NCBI RefSeq assembly: GCF_040544485.1 | Contig: NZ_JBDZDV010000001.1 | Span: forward strand, 854,597-918,596 | DNA length: 64,000 bases | Source of the DNA: Lacicoccus halitifaciens | GTDB lineage: Bacteria; Bacillota; Bacilli; Staphylococcales; Salinicoccaceae | Direction of reading: 5' to 3' | Shown: positions 42,553 to 51,468 of the stretch, one piece after another | Position numbering within the stretch: position 1 is the first letter of the stretch | Layout: each line of letters opens with the position of its first letter | Translations under genes and position numbers: made by a program | Notes under the pieces: generated by a model | What the model was told of the DNA's origin: nothing | Databases searched by the model: none | What the model saw: only the letters and a program-made list of their open reading frames with translations

Positions 42553-44046
42553 TTAATTAGCTGTTTGAGTTTTACCATACTCTGAAAGCTCTGCACCCTC
42601 TTGTAATGCTCTTTCCACTCTTGGATAAGTCGGATTTTTCTTTTTATGTGCATTGTAGAACATACCCATTTTCCTGACAGGGTCTCCTGAATAATATCTC
42701 TCATACTGGACCAGTCTTTGACCAAATGCTTCACCACATAAATCCCAGGCCAGTTTGAACAACCTGACTCGGTCTTCTGACGTCACATCTGTTCGGCCTA
42801 CATAGTATTGCTCCATTTGATCAGCAATTTCAGGATTATTAAAATCTGCTTCAGTCGGTGACATCAATAACCCTCCTGCACCGATCGTCTGTAAAATTTG
42901 AATTGCTTTTGGATATGTGTGAGGTAACAATCCCCGTATCGTTTCAAGCGGGACGATGTTCGGTCTGAGTTCTCCTGTTGCAGTCACTTCGTATTCCCTT
43001 TCTGCCGTTCTGACCAAAGCCCTGATAACTTCTGCAGATTGAATCAACTCTGAGAGTTGATTTTGTACATTTAAGAATCCATCCACTCCTATGCTGTCTG
43101 CCACAGAGCAAGCAACGTCGGAAACGAAGGAAAGCTTGGCAAGACCCCTGACAGCTGACTGATGTGAAGGCTGCTGATTGACACCTGTGCCTGCGTAAAG
43201 TCTGTTCCCTGCTTCCACGTTCTGATTGATGAAAACCCTCTCCCAAGGTACAAGAACATCATTAAATACAAGCAGAGCATCTGACTCTTCAAACCGGGAA
43301 GCCAGTGGGTGATCCCAGGTGGAACGCTCTCCAGACTGGGCTTGTTCACGACAGTATAAACGCAATCCCGGTGTGTCGATTGGAAGTGCAAATGATATTG
43401 CATATTTCTCGTCTCCAGGACTGAAGCCAGGGTAAGAGTAAATGATCACTTCGTTTGTAATAGGGGCAAGCGTGGCCAGCATTTTCGCACCTCTGACGAC
43501 CAGACCTTCTTCAGTTTCCTTAACGACACCCAGATGAGTGAATTCATCCTGTTGTCCATGGGAAGACTGGCTTCTGTCATTCTGCGGATTCACAATTGCA
43601 TGCGTTAAAAATAAATCATTGTCCCTGATATATTTATAATAGTTGACTATATTATCCCCATATTCTTCTCCATAATTCCTGTAGAACCAGTCATTTGCAG
43701 CCATGCCTGTCACTACTGTATTAAGAAAATCGGGCGTTCTTCCCATGAGTCCAAAAGTGGACTCGGCCCACACTTCAAATAGACGTCTTCTCATTTGAAT
43801 ATGTTCAGGTTCCGTCGGATTAAGGAAAGAGTTATTAATTCGCTCGCCTGTCTCCTCACAAATATGGGTGATCTCATCTTGATACTCCGGATCATGCTGC
43901 ATGTCATACAACTTTGCAATCTCTTTTACTGGTTGTTCAAAGTATGGATGGTCGACCACATTTTCAATTTTCTTTCCACCTAACCAAATGTCCGGTTTTT
44001 GCTTCCTGATTGAATCGATGAACTCTTGTCCTGTTCTTATGCTCAT
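42553..44046 (-). CDS. HpaB-family FADH2-dependent monooxygenase, probable anthranilate 3-monooxygenase
   Basis: The 497-residue flavin-dependent oxygenase is of the 4-hydroxyphenylacetate 3-monooxygenase large-subunit family. Family parts are FLNTVVTGMAANDWFYRNYG, DLFLTHAIVNPQNDRS, VVRGAKMLATLAPITNE, DVLVPWERVFI and DFNNPEIADQMEQYY. As first gene of an operon whose next gene cleaves 3-hydroxyanthranilate, it most likely hydroxylates anthranilate at C3 with FADH2 from the reductase at 37641. That matches the FAD-type anthranilate 3-monooxygenase activity known from Geobacillus. Alternatives are hydroxylation of another aromatic acid. GGAGGAGG precedes the ATG. Confidence 0.85.
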   Translation of the reverse strand: MSIRTGQEFIDSIRKQKPDIWLGGKKIENVVDHPYFEQPVKEIAKLYDMQHDPEYQDEITHICEETGERINNSFLNPTEPEHIQMRRRLFEVWAESTFGLMGRTPDFLNTVVTGMAANDWFYRNYGEEYGDNIVNYYKYIRDNDLFLTHAIVNPQNDRSQSSHGQQDEFTHLGVVKETEEGLVVRGAKMLATLAPITNEVIIYSYPGFSPGDEKYAISFALPIDTPGLRLYCREQAQSGERSTWDHPLASRFEESDALLVFNDVLVPWERVFINQNVEAGNRLYAGTGVNQQPSHQSAVRGLAKLSFVSDVACSVADSIGVDGFLNVQNQLSELIQSAEVIRALVRTAEREYEVTATGELRPNIVPLETIRGLLPHTYPKAIQILQTIGAGGLLMSPTEADFNNPEIADQMEQYYVGRTDVTSEDRVRLFKLAWDLCGEAFGQRLVQYERYYSGDPVRKMGMFYNAHKKKNPTYPRVERALQEGAELSEYGKTQTAN

Positions 44047-44104
44047 TTAAAGATTCCTCCTCCAACTTATTCCTAAGTTATATTTAGTTTAAATATGATG
44101 CATT

Positions 44105-44165
44105 GAATTTCCTGATAGAGACTTAGTAAAATCAGGAAAATTCTAAATGTTAATAATTACTCCAT
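44105..44165 (-). promoter_or_regulatory. Leader of the aromatic operon with a two-codon frame and hairpin
   Basis: On the minus strand AAGGAGG is followed, nine bases on, by ATG-GAG-TAA (44165-44157). Then an imperfect 11-bp inverted repeat GAATTTTCCTGA...TCAGGAAATTC spans 44143-44105. No T run follows, so it is not a simple terminator. It may be a regulator site or a leader element. The function is unknown. Confidence 0.4.
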
Positions 44166-44301
44166 AAAATTTTTCCTCCTTAATCTGAAATATGTATTAT
44201 CTAAACTATAATGTAAGCCCTTTCATCCAACAACTTGATAATTTCACATGGTGATATTATCTGAAAATTCTTATCTAAAATATAAAAATTTTAGTTTCAA
44301 T

Positions 44302-44333
44302 AAAAAAAGAGCAACTCCAACGAGTTGCTCAGC
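44302..44333 (-). terminator. Terminator between the TRAP genes and aromatic operon
   Basis: GAGCAACT (44309-44316) pairs with AGTTGCTC (44323-44330), with seven T residues following on the minus strand. The TRAP/IclR transcription unit therefore ends before the catabolic operon starts. Confidence 0.8.
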
Positions 44334-44342
44334 ATGTAAAAT

Positions 44343-45620
44343 TTATTCTGAATATAGATTGGGAATCCACAATATGGCATCTTCCCAATAAGTAATGACC
44401 AGCAACATGATGATTGCTACTACTAAAAAAGGAAACATTGACTTCAATAATCTTTCCAAGGTGACTTTAGCTATGGATGAAACTATGAACAACCCGGTTC
44501 CTACTGGCGGTGTCATTAAACCTATGGTCAAGTTGATTGTTATGATTACACCAAAATGTACAGGATCCACATCATAAATTGGCAGTAAAGGAGTAAAGAC
44601 AGGCACCAGTATAATCAATGCCGCTATACCATCCAATACAGTCCCCAACAAAAGTAGCAATATATTGACCAGAAGCAGGAATACAATTGGATTTTCAGAA
44701 AGACTTAACATCGTCTCAGTAATCAACTGAGGTATTCTTTCGAAAGCGAGAATGAACCCGAACACATTCGCCATAACTATTAAAAAGGTGATGACAGCTG
44801 TACTGATTGCTGTACTTTTTAAAATTTCAGGTATATTTTTGATTTTTAGCTGTTTATAAGAAAAGCCGAGGATGACTGCAAGAATACATGCCACAGCAGC
44901 TGACTCTGTTGGCGTAAAGATGCCACTCAATATACCAAAGATGATGATGAATGGTATCAAGAGAGCTGGTATCACTTGAAAAAAATTTATTGTCATCTCC
45001 TTAACAGGCGGACGTTCACTTTTTGGAAAATTATTTTTTTTGCTTAAATATATGATGATGAGCATGAAACTCAGTCCCAGCATCACACCTGGTACAATTC
45101 CGGCGAGGAATAATGTGCCGATCGATGCGCCGCTCAATGTGCCATATATAATGAATAGCATACTTGGCGGGATGACAGGTGCGACTATGGAAGATGACAA
45201 GGTGAGCGCTGAAGCAAATCCCCGGTCATACCCTTCACGTTCCATCTCCGGCACCATAACTTTACTCATCATTGCTGCCTGTGCATTCGCCGAACCCAAT
45301 ATGGAGGCAAGGAACATATTAGCTATGACAGCAACATAAGCGAGTCCTCCTCTTAAATGTCCTATTATGGATTTGGAGAAAGTAATCAACCGTGTGGTTA
45401 TCCCTCCGGAGTTCATCAATTCTCCTGCCAGCATGAACAAGGGAATCGCCAGCAATCCGCTGTTATTAATCCCTGAAAACATTTGCTGCGGTACAGAGTT
45501 CAGCAAATCCAGATTACCTGTCAGAAGAAGGTAGGACAATGATGAAATAATCAAGACCAACGAAATTGGCATTCCTATAAACAGAAGAAGAATGAATATA
45601 AGTATGGTTACAATGATCAT
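44343..45620 (-). CDS. dctM: TRAP transporter large permease
   Basis: The 425-residue DctM-family permease has about 12 segments. GINNSGLLAIPLFMLAGELMNSGGI near 49-73, VIPPSMLFIIYG and MTPPVGTGLFIVSSIA are family features. It overlaps dctQ by four bases. It lies directly upstream of the aromatic catabolic operon, but a terminator separates them. An aromatic or related carboxylate is a reasonable but unproven substrate. Confidence 0.92.
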   Translation of the reverse strand: MIIVTILIFILLLFIGMPISLVLIISSLSYLLLTGNLDLLNSVPQQMFSGINNSGLLAIPLFMLAGELMNSGGITTRLITFSKSIIGHLRGGLAYVAVIANMFLASILGSANAQAAMMSKVMVPEMEREGYDRGFASALTLSSSIVAPVIPPSMLFIIYGTLSGASIGTLFLAGIVPGVMLGLSFMLIIIYLSKKNNFPKSERPPVKEMTINFFQVIPALLIPFIIIFGILSGIFTPTESAAVACILAVILGFSYKQLKIKNIPEILKSTAISTAVITFLIVMANVFGFILAFERIPQLITETMLSLSENPIVFLLLVNILLLLLGTVLDGIAALIILVPVFTPLLPIYDVDPVHFGVIITINLTIGLMTPPVGTGLFIVSSIAKVTLERLLKSMFPFLVVAIIMLLVITYWEDAILWIPNLYSE

Positions 45621-46102
45621 ACAACAGCCTCCTCCTCTTCTTGACCTTTGAATAAATTAACCAGATGATTTAGCAAATGTATGAATGCGAATGTCAATCC
45701 AACCGGGACACATGAATACGGGATCCACATAGGTATTCTCAAAGAACTGGAAGAACTTCCGGATAGAGATAAAACCCATTCAAAACTGACATAAATCAGA
45801 AGTCCTAAAAAACCTAACATCAGTATATGGGTTATGATGCTCAAAACCCTTCGCTGTGCTGCAGTGAGCCTATTTATAAAAAAGGTAAATGATGATTGCA
45901 TTTTATACTTTAAACCTAAACTTCCCCCAAGAAATGTAGCCCAAGCCATCATGAATATGCTGGCTTCGCTTGCCCAATAAATGGGGTCATTTAATATGTA
46001 CCTAAAAATAACATGTATAAATAGAACCAGTGTAATTCCAGCTATAAGCAAAATAGAGAGGAATTTTTCAATTGTTGCGATTAGATTGCTGATTTTCTCC
46101 AT
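45617..46102 (-). CDS. dctQ: TRAP transporter small permease
   Basis: The 161-residue protein has four membrane segments and the DctQ pattern IYWASEASIFMMAWATFLGGSLG near 40-62. The end is the acidic tail EEEEAVV. It partners the large permease at 44343 and follows dctP after a 78-base gap. Confidence 0.9.
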   Translation of the reverse strand: MEKISNLIATIEKFLSILLIAGITLVLFIHVIFRYILNDPIYWASEASIFMMAWATFLGGSLGLKYKMQSSFTFFINRLTAAQRRVLSIITHILMLGFLGLLIYVSFEWVLSLSGSSSSSLRIPMWIPYSCVPVGLTFAFIHLLNHLVNLFKGQEEEEAVV

Positions 46103-46180
46103 ATGTCCTCCTCCTTTATATAAAAATGATACGAGATGACCATCTGTCGAAGATGATCATCTCTGCTCAAAATTACAGTG

Positions 46181-47236
46181 CTATCTGAATTCCCCGATAA
46201 ACTCATCAATGAGAGGGTCGAGCTCTCTATACTGTGCATCAAATTCTTCTATATATGAGTCGAATGCACCATCTTCCATATTATAAAGTTCCATACCGCG
46301 ATCTGTGAGCGTTTCAATATATTCTTCTTCCAAACTCGCTCTTTCCATAGTTCCATATTCGGAAGCTGCGGCCATAGATTCTTCAACTATCGCCTGGTCT
46401 TCTTCAGACATTCCCTCATACAGATTCTCGTTCATTACCATTACAGAAGGCCAGACCATATGGTTGGTCATCGCCCCGTAACCTGTAACCTCATTGAAGT
46501 TTGATGTGACAGCGGCATCCAGATCCATTTCCATTCCGTCAATGACGCCTGTTTGTGCTGACTGATAAACATCCGGAAGAGGAATAGATTCAGGGCTTGC
46601 ACCTAACATGCGGTACCAGTCTTCCAGTGCGGGGCTTGGTGTCACTCTCAAAGTCAAACCTGAAATATCTTCTGGAGACTCAACTTTTTCAGTGAACATC
46701 ATCGTACGGTGTCCGGAGAACATATAATCCATCGCTTTTACGCCCTGCCCGTCCAGAGTGGCCAAAATTTCAGCGGCCAGTTCTGTGTTACTTGCTTCCA
46801 AGGCTTCTTCATAGGAATCAAACAGGAATGGTGCAAACCATGCACTGAATGCATCTGATTCTGATGTTAAATGTGCATTAGTAATCAGACCAAAATCCAG
46901 AGAGCCTGATTGTATCTGCTGCATCATATCTGCGTCGTTACCCAGTTGGCCACCAGGATAAATTTCCATTGTCATCCGGCCGCCGGATCTTTCTTCAAGC
47001 TCTTCAGCAAGCTTATTTGCGCCTTCATTCCATATATGGTCATCAGGTGCTATATGTCCCAATCTGAATTCATACGTCTCACCGTCTTCGCTTGCTGCGG
47101 CATCCGCTTCTGCACTACCCTCAGCCTCTGCATTTTCCTCTGCTTCCCCATTATTTTCAGACTCACCGTTTCCGCATGCTGCCAAAACTAATACCCCAAT
47201 CAACGCAAAGAATAAGTAAATATGTCGAAATTTCAT
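46181..47236 (-). CDS. dctP: TRAP transporter substrate-binding lipoprotein
   Basis: The 351-residue DctP-type lipoprotein has the lipobox VLAAC near residue 21 and an acidic Glu/Ala linker to about 50. The binding domain has EIYPGGQLGNDADMMQQI, GLTLRVTPSPALEDWYRML with the ligand-binding Arg, and QTGVIDGMEMDLD. It is upstream of dctQ-dctM and 27 bases downstream of the IclR gene, so regulator and transporter form one unit. It is a different subfamily from the binding protein at 58945. Confidence 0.92.
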   Translation of the reverse strand: MKFRHIYLFFALIGVLVLAACGNGESENNGEAEENAEAEGSAEADAAASEDGETYEFRLGHIAPDDHIWNEGANKLAEELEERSGGRMTMEIYPGGQLGNDADMMQQIQSGSLDFGLITNAHLTSESDAFSAWFAPFLFDSYEEALEASNTELAAEILATLDGQGVKAMDYMFSGHRTMMFTEKVESPEDISGLTLRVTPSPALEDWYRMLGASPESIPLPDVYQSAQTGVIDGMEMDLDAAVTSNFNEVTGYGAMTNHMVWPSVMVMNENLYEGMSEEDQAIVEESMAAASEYGTMERASLEEEYIETLTDRGMELYNMEDGAFDSYIEEFDAQYRELDPLIDEFIGEFR

Positions 47237-47263
47237 AAAGCTAGTCCCCTTTTTATAAGATTT

Positions 47264-48013
47264 TTAAGCAAGTTCTATATACCCTAGTTCTCTGGATACT
47301 GACTTTCCTGTATTTATAATAGTTCTGACCATTTCCTCCTTATTTTGATTTTTCATATACTCAATCGAGCCAACCAGGTTTACAGATGCTATAGTTTCAC
47401 CAGAATAGGATTGAATGGGTGCCGCTATTGCATATGTAGAAGTGTCATTTTCATCTATACTGACGGAATAACTATTCTTTTTAACTGTGTTCAATTCTCT
47501 TTTCAACATGTTCACTTCTGTGATTGTGTTTCTTCCTTGCTTCGAAAGTCCTCTTGCTATCGTTTCCTGTAAATAAGCCCGATTGAAAGCGAGAAGCACT
47601 TTGCCAAGACTCGTGCTATGAGCCGGTTTTCTACCTCCGAGGGAAGTTGACACTGGATAGGCATTCTCTGAAGAAATTCGAAGTACGAAAACTACATCCC
47701 CTTTGTCATACATCCCAATGTGAGCTGTGCCATTGTATTTTTCAACGAGCCCCTTGACCATCGGTAAAGCAGTGTTATAAATTTCATGCTGATGCATAAC
47801 TCCATTATTCCAATCGATGATTTTCCATCCGAGACGATACTTACTCGCACCTTCTTTCATTAGAACCCCTTCCGTGTGTAACGTCTTAATTAGATGGTGC
47901 GTTGTACTCCTGCTTAAGTTTAACTTCTCTGCAATTTCTGCATTTCCTAAAATAGGTTCTTCGTTTGTGAAACAACTGATAATGTTACAAGCTCGCCGGA
48001 CTGATTCAATCAA
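47264..48013 (-). CDS. IclR-family transcriptional regulator
   Basis: The 249-residue protein has an N-terminal winged helix (ACNIISCFTNEEPILGNAEIAEKLNLSRSTTHHLIKTL) and a C-terminal IclR effector domain. That domain includes GGRKPAHSTSLGKVLLAF, TYAIAAPIQSYSGETIASVNLVG and GKSVSRELGY. IclR proteins commonly govern aromatic-acid catabolism. It is first gene of the unit IclR-dctP-dctQ-dctM and lies 3.2 kb upstream of the aromatic operon. A palindrome-rich leader at 44105 could be one of its targets, but that is speculation. Confidence 0.88.
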   Translation of the reverse strand: MIESVRRACNIISCFTNEEPILGNAEIAEKLNLSRSTTHHLIKTLHTEGVLMKEGASKYRLGWKIIDWNNGVMHQHEIYNTALPMVKGLVEKYNGTAHIGMYDKGDVVFVLRISSENAYPVSTSLGGRKPAHSTSLGKVLLAFNRAYLQETIARGLSKQGRNTITEVNMLKRELNTVKKNSYSVSIDENDTSTYAIAAPIQSYSGETIASVNLVGSIEYMKNQNKEEMVRTIINTGKSVSRELGYIELA

Positions 48014-48132
48014 TTCATCCTCCCCCTAATTTCTCCCTTTGCTTATAAAGCGCTTTCATTTCTGAAAATTCTAAATCAATTATATGTTTAAAAAAACCAC
48101 TAAACAAACTGATTGTTTAAAATAGTGAAATT

Positions 48133-49341
48133 TCAATATTTATTTTTGGATTTTACAGCTATTAATAATGCCAATGTGGAAATTATCATCAATAAAACAA
48201 TCAACCACCAGCCCCAAAAATATGAACCTGTATAATCCCTGATTATCCCAAACAAAGGAGGAAATAAAATTGCTCCCCATGAACTGAAGGTTATACTGAC
48301 ACCTGTCGCTGTACCTGATAAAGAAGAAGGAACGATTTCTGAAGTGGCGTTCATCCATATACCATTAAAACCTGATGCTCCAAGACCGAAAATGAAGATA
48401 ATAATACAAGTTAAATAAAAAGGCGTCCCTACGGGCATTAATGAAGTGATTATGCTTTGAACAGCCACCAACACTGAGATGATCAGTAATACAATCAATC
48501 TTCTTCCCGAAAATAAATTGTCACTCAGCCAGCCCCACCCTAGCCTCCCCACGGCACCACCAAATTCTGCTATACCCAGCAAAATTCCTGCAAGAATCAG
48601 TGATAAACTTAATGACTCGAATGCATATAAAACAATAAACGTGTTAAGCACAGCCTGCGAACCGCTTAATAACATGGCACTAATCGTTATAAGAATCAGT
48701 TTTCTATGTAAAAATATATTTAAGGGATTCGATTCTATTTCTGTCTTTTTTATTGTATTTAATTTCTCAGGTTCCTGATACTTAAAGTAAAATATGATGC
48801 CGAAAATCAACAGAATTGAAGCTGCAACACTCAAAGCTCCCGGCCAACCAATACTGGTTGCAAGTGGAAGGAGCAGTAAAGCTGCTGATGCCGATCCCAT
48901 GGTCACTCCCATTTGTTTGATACCCATCGCAGTCCCTCTTTTTTTCAAATCAAACCAAGAGTTGACCCCTTTGTTAGTGGAAGGATGTGACGAGCCGTAG
49001 GCAAAACCTGCAAAAATTATCAAAATGAAAATCATCAGAAATGAAGATGAAAGAGCGATGAGATAAAAAGTGATGCTTAAGAGCAATGAAATGATCACCA
49101 GCATATTCCTGGAGCCAATTTTGTCAGTTAATATACCGGATGGAATGGAAACCAGAGATTGACCTAAAAACAAAGCAGCAGGAAACAGACCAATCTGAAA
49201 CATTGTCAGATTCAAATCCTGACCTATCACTGCACCCAAGGGTGCCAGGCTTCTGGCTACAAAAGCGATGACAAGTTGAATAAAAAATAAAAACACCAGC
49301 ATTTTCCAAGGAAAAAGCCTGGATTCAGTTACATTTTCCAT
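48133..49341 (-). CDS. MFS transporter, substrate unknown
   Basis: The roughly 402-residue major facilitator protein has 12 membrane segments. The conserved loop GILTDKIGSRNMLV near residues 70-85 and a matching GWLSDNLFSGRRLIV in the second half are visible. I start at ATG 49341 after GGAGG; an upstream TTG precedes that site. It resembles the anion-carrier side of the family (YSSHPSTNKG... and AMGIKQMGVTMG). It could import an aromatic or carboxylic acid for the neighbouring operon. It is separated from the IclR gene by 119 bases. Confidence 0.8.
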   Translation of the reverse strand: MENVTESRLFPWKMLVFLFFIQLVIAFVARSLAPLGAVIGQDLNLTMFQIGLFPAALFLGQSLVSIPSGILTDKIGSRNMLVIISLLLSITFYLIALSSSFLMIFILIIFAGFAYGSSHPSTNKGVNSWFDLKKRGTAMGIKQMGVTMGSASAALLLLPLATSIGWPGALSVAASILLIFGIIFYFKYQEPEKLNTIKKTEIESNPLNIFLHRKLILITISAMLLSGSQAVLNTFIVLYAFESLSLSLILAGILLGIAEFGGAVGRLGWGWLSDNLFSGRRLIVLLIISVLVAVQSIITSLMPVGTPFYLTCIIIFIFGLGASGFNGIWMNATSEIVPSSLSGTATGVSITFSSWGAILFPPLFGIIRDYTGSYFWGWWLIVLLMIISTLALLIAVKSKNKY

Positions 49342-49627
49342 ACTTTCCTCCAACTTTCTTTGTTAATCTTTAAACCACTATATCAACAGTGTATATTTTT
49401 AAATTTCTAAAGTTTCATATCATGAACTTTTATCGATTATTAGTGAGAAGCTATATTAAATATCTCGAAAAAACTATGATTAAAAAGTTTATCAAAGCGA
49501 AGGCACTATTTATCTAGGAGAACTGCGATAGCAGGGAGAAGTAAAACAACACTATCATAATCGTTCTAATCAAGCACAATCTTTTCCAGCTGTTGATGAA
49601 CCATAATGAAAACCCCATTAGCATGAT

Positions 49628-49661
49628 AAAACCATCATTAAAAAATATTAATGATGGTTTT
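49628..49661. terminator. Terminator of the second lacI gene
   Basis: A perfect 14-bp stem (49628-49641 with 49648-49661) around six bases, with TTTTA on both sides. It is about 85 bases after the lacI stop. The rest of 49342-49745 contains no gene I can support. Confidence 0.65.
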
Positions 49662-49745
49662 AAAATTAAATTTAAATTAAGCACTTACTCTACCCTTCTC
49701 ACCGAACCGCTCGTATACATATTAATATAATCAATAAAGCTAAAG

Positions 49746-50714
49746 TCACCGCTCTACAATCTTCCCCTTATAATTGTTCACCATCTTCGTTGCACGGCCC
49801 TCGCCTTCGATATGCCTCATCAACTGCCGATACGCGTTCTGAGCAATCTCCTCTATCGGCTGGGCGATGGTTGGGATGCTTGGATTATAAACACCGGCAA
49901 GGGGGGGGTCGTCTATCGCGATCACTTTGTTCGCTTCCACCAAATCCAACCCCTGCTGTTTCGCATACTCCAAGAAAGCCATTAATGCGAAATCGTTGGC
50001 GAGTATGATGCCGTTCGACTGGCCGTCTGTGAATTCTTCCTCTATACGGTTGTACAACCTTTCATTTTCACCTGTGATGATCTTCCCTCCGGGTGCAAGT
50101 TTCTTGAAGGCCTCAAGGCGCTCGGTGCGCGGGGTGATGTCCATGACATTGGAGGCGCCGATATAATAACAGTTTTCGACCTGCTGCCTCCTCAGATAAT
50201 CATAAGAGAGTCCCACTGCATGCCGGTTGTCCAATTTAAATGAAGGTATATCCACGCCTTCCATGAAGCGGTCGATGAAGACGACCGGGAATTTCTGCTC
50301 GGCGAGTTTCCTGTACAGCGCGTCATTCCCCGCCGTCGGCATGATGACAAGACCGTCGACCTGCTTCTCAAGCAGGTTGTTGATGTACTTTTCCTCTTTC
50401 GCCGGGTCATCGTCTGCATTGCAGATGATGAGGCTGTAGCCGTCGGCATCGCAGTAGTCCTCGATCTTCCGGGTCACGGACACGGCGAAATGGTGAAGTA
50501 TGTTCGAGACGATGATGCCGATCGTCCTGGTGGAGCGCTTCTTCAGGTTGCGCGCCATGAAGTTTGGCCGGTATCCGAGCTCCCGCACGGCTTCTTCAAT
50601 CCTCCTTTTCGTCTCCTCCCCCATGTAGCTGTAGCGCCCGTTGATGTACTGGGAGACCGTACTGATGGAGACGCCGGCATGCTCTGCGACATCTTTGATT
50701 GTGATTCTTTTCAT
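49746..50714 (-). CDS. LacI-family transcriptional regulator of uronate locus 2
   Basis: The 322-residue paralogue of the regulator at 13141-14130 has the same HTH (ITIKDVAEHAGVSISTVSQYIN) and hinge (YRPNFMARNLKKRSTRTIGI). The effector domain is ILHHFAVSVTRKIEDYCDADGY and DDPPLAGVYNPSIPTIAQP. It diverges from kdgA-kdgK and has a double operator 21 bases upstream matching that of locus 1. The two regulators may cross-bind because their recognition helices and sites are so alike. Monocistronic. Confidence 0.9.
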   Translation of the reverse strand: MKRITIKDVAEHAGVSISTVSQYINGRYSYMGEETKRRIEEAVRELGYRPNFMARNLKKRSTRTIGIIVSNILHHFAVSVTRKIEDYCDADGYSLIICNADDDPAKEEKYINNLLEKQVDGLVIMPTAGNDALYRKLAEQKFPVVFIDRFMEGVDIPSFKLDNRHAVGLSYDYLRRQQVENCYYIGASNVMDITPRTERLEAFKKLAPGGKIITGENERLYNRIEEEFTDGQSNGIILANDFALMAFLEYAKQQGLDLVEANKVIAIDDPPLAGVYNPSIPTIAQPIEEIAQNAYRQLMRHIEGEGRATKMVNNYKGKIVER

Positions 50715-50734
50715 GGTATAATGCTCCTAAATGA

Positions 50735-50762
50735 TAAAACGTTTTAGTAAATCGTTTTAGTA
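50735..50762. promoter_or_regulatory. LacI-type double operator, locus 2
   Basis: TAAAACGTTTTA then GTAAATCGTTTTAG: two palindrome-like sites, CG centres 13 bp apart. About 22 of 28 positions are identical with 14153-14180. It lies between lacI and kdgA. Confidence 0.6.
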
Positions 50763-50827
50763 GTATTTCAAATGTATACCCTCTTGTGTATACCGTCAAG
50801 ATTATTAATTTTTAAGGAGCGGAATTT

Positions 50828-51466
50828 ATGAAGAAATATGAAATATTGAAACAGATCAAAGAGAACTACCTCATTGCGGTCGTCAGGGGCCAGGGTTTCG
50901 ACGACACCGTCAAAATGATTGAAGGCATCATCGAGGGCGGCATCAAGAATATTGAAATCACCTACACAACGCCGAAAGCGGGAGAACTCATCGAGCACTT
51001 CGCAGAACAACCAGGCATATGCGTCGGTGCAGGTACGGTGATGTCCGTCGGCACCGCCGATGCAGCCATCCGCAGCGGCGCCCGCTATGTCGTGAGCCCG
51101 CACTTCGATGCGGAAGTTTCCGAGCTGTGCAACCTGAACCAGATCCCCTACCTGCCGGGATGTGCCACCGCAACGGAAATCACTGCTGCGATGAAGTCCG
51201 GTGTGGACGTCATCAAGATCTTCCCGGGCGGGGTGCTCGGTGCTTCCTTCATCAAGGACATCAAAGGGCCGATCCCGTACGCAAACCTTATGCCGTCCGG
51301 CGGTGTCAATAAAGAGAATATGTCCGAGTGGATGGCGAATGGCGCGTTTGCGATCGGCATCGGCAGCGCGCTTGCGAAAGGCTATAATGGTTCCAATCCT
51401 GAAGTCGTCAAAGAAAATACACAGAGCTTCGTCGCAAGATACCAGGAATTGGCGGAAGGAGAATAA
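50828..51466 (+). CDS. kdgA: 2-keto-3-deoxy-6-phosphogluconate aldolase (locus 2)
   Basis: The 212-residue protein is collinear with the aldolase at 15306. Lys130 (VDVIKIFPGG) and Glu43 (NIEITY) are conserved. The nucleotide sequence is GC-richer than the locus 1 copy. AAGGAG precedes the ATG. It is coupled to kdgK two bases downstream. Confidence 0.93.
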   Translation: MKKYEILKQIKENYLIAVVRGQGFDDTVKMIEGIIEGGIKNIEITYTTPKAGELIEHFAEQPGICVGAGTVMSVGTADAAIRSGARYVVSPHFDAEVSELCNLNQIPYLPGCATATEITAAMKSGVDVIKIFPGGVLGASFIKDIKGPIPYANLMPSGGVNKENMSEWMANGAFAIGIGSALAKGYNGSNPEVVKENTQSFVARYQELAEGE

Positions 51467-51468
51467 AG

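Noticed and set aside
44105..44143. Inverted repeat before the aromatic operon as a terminator
   Set aside because: No T run follows on the minus strand, and it lies directly ahead of the first gene of the operon.
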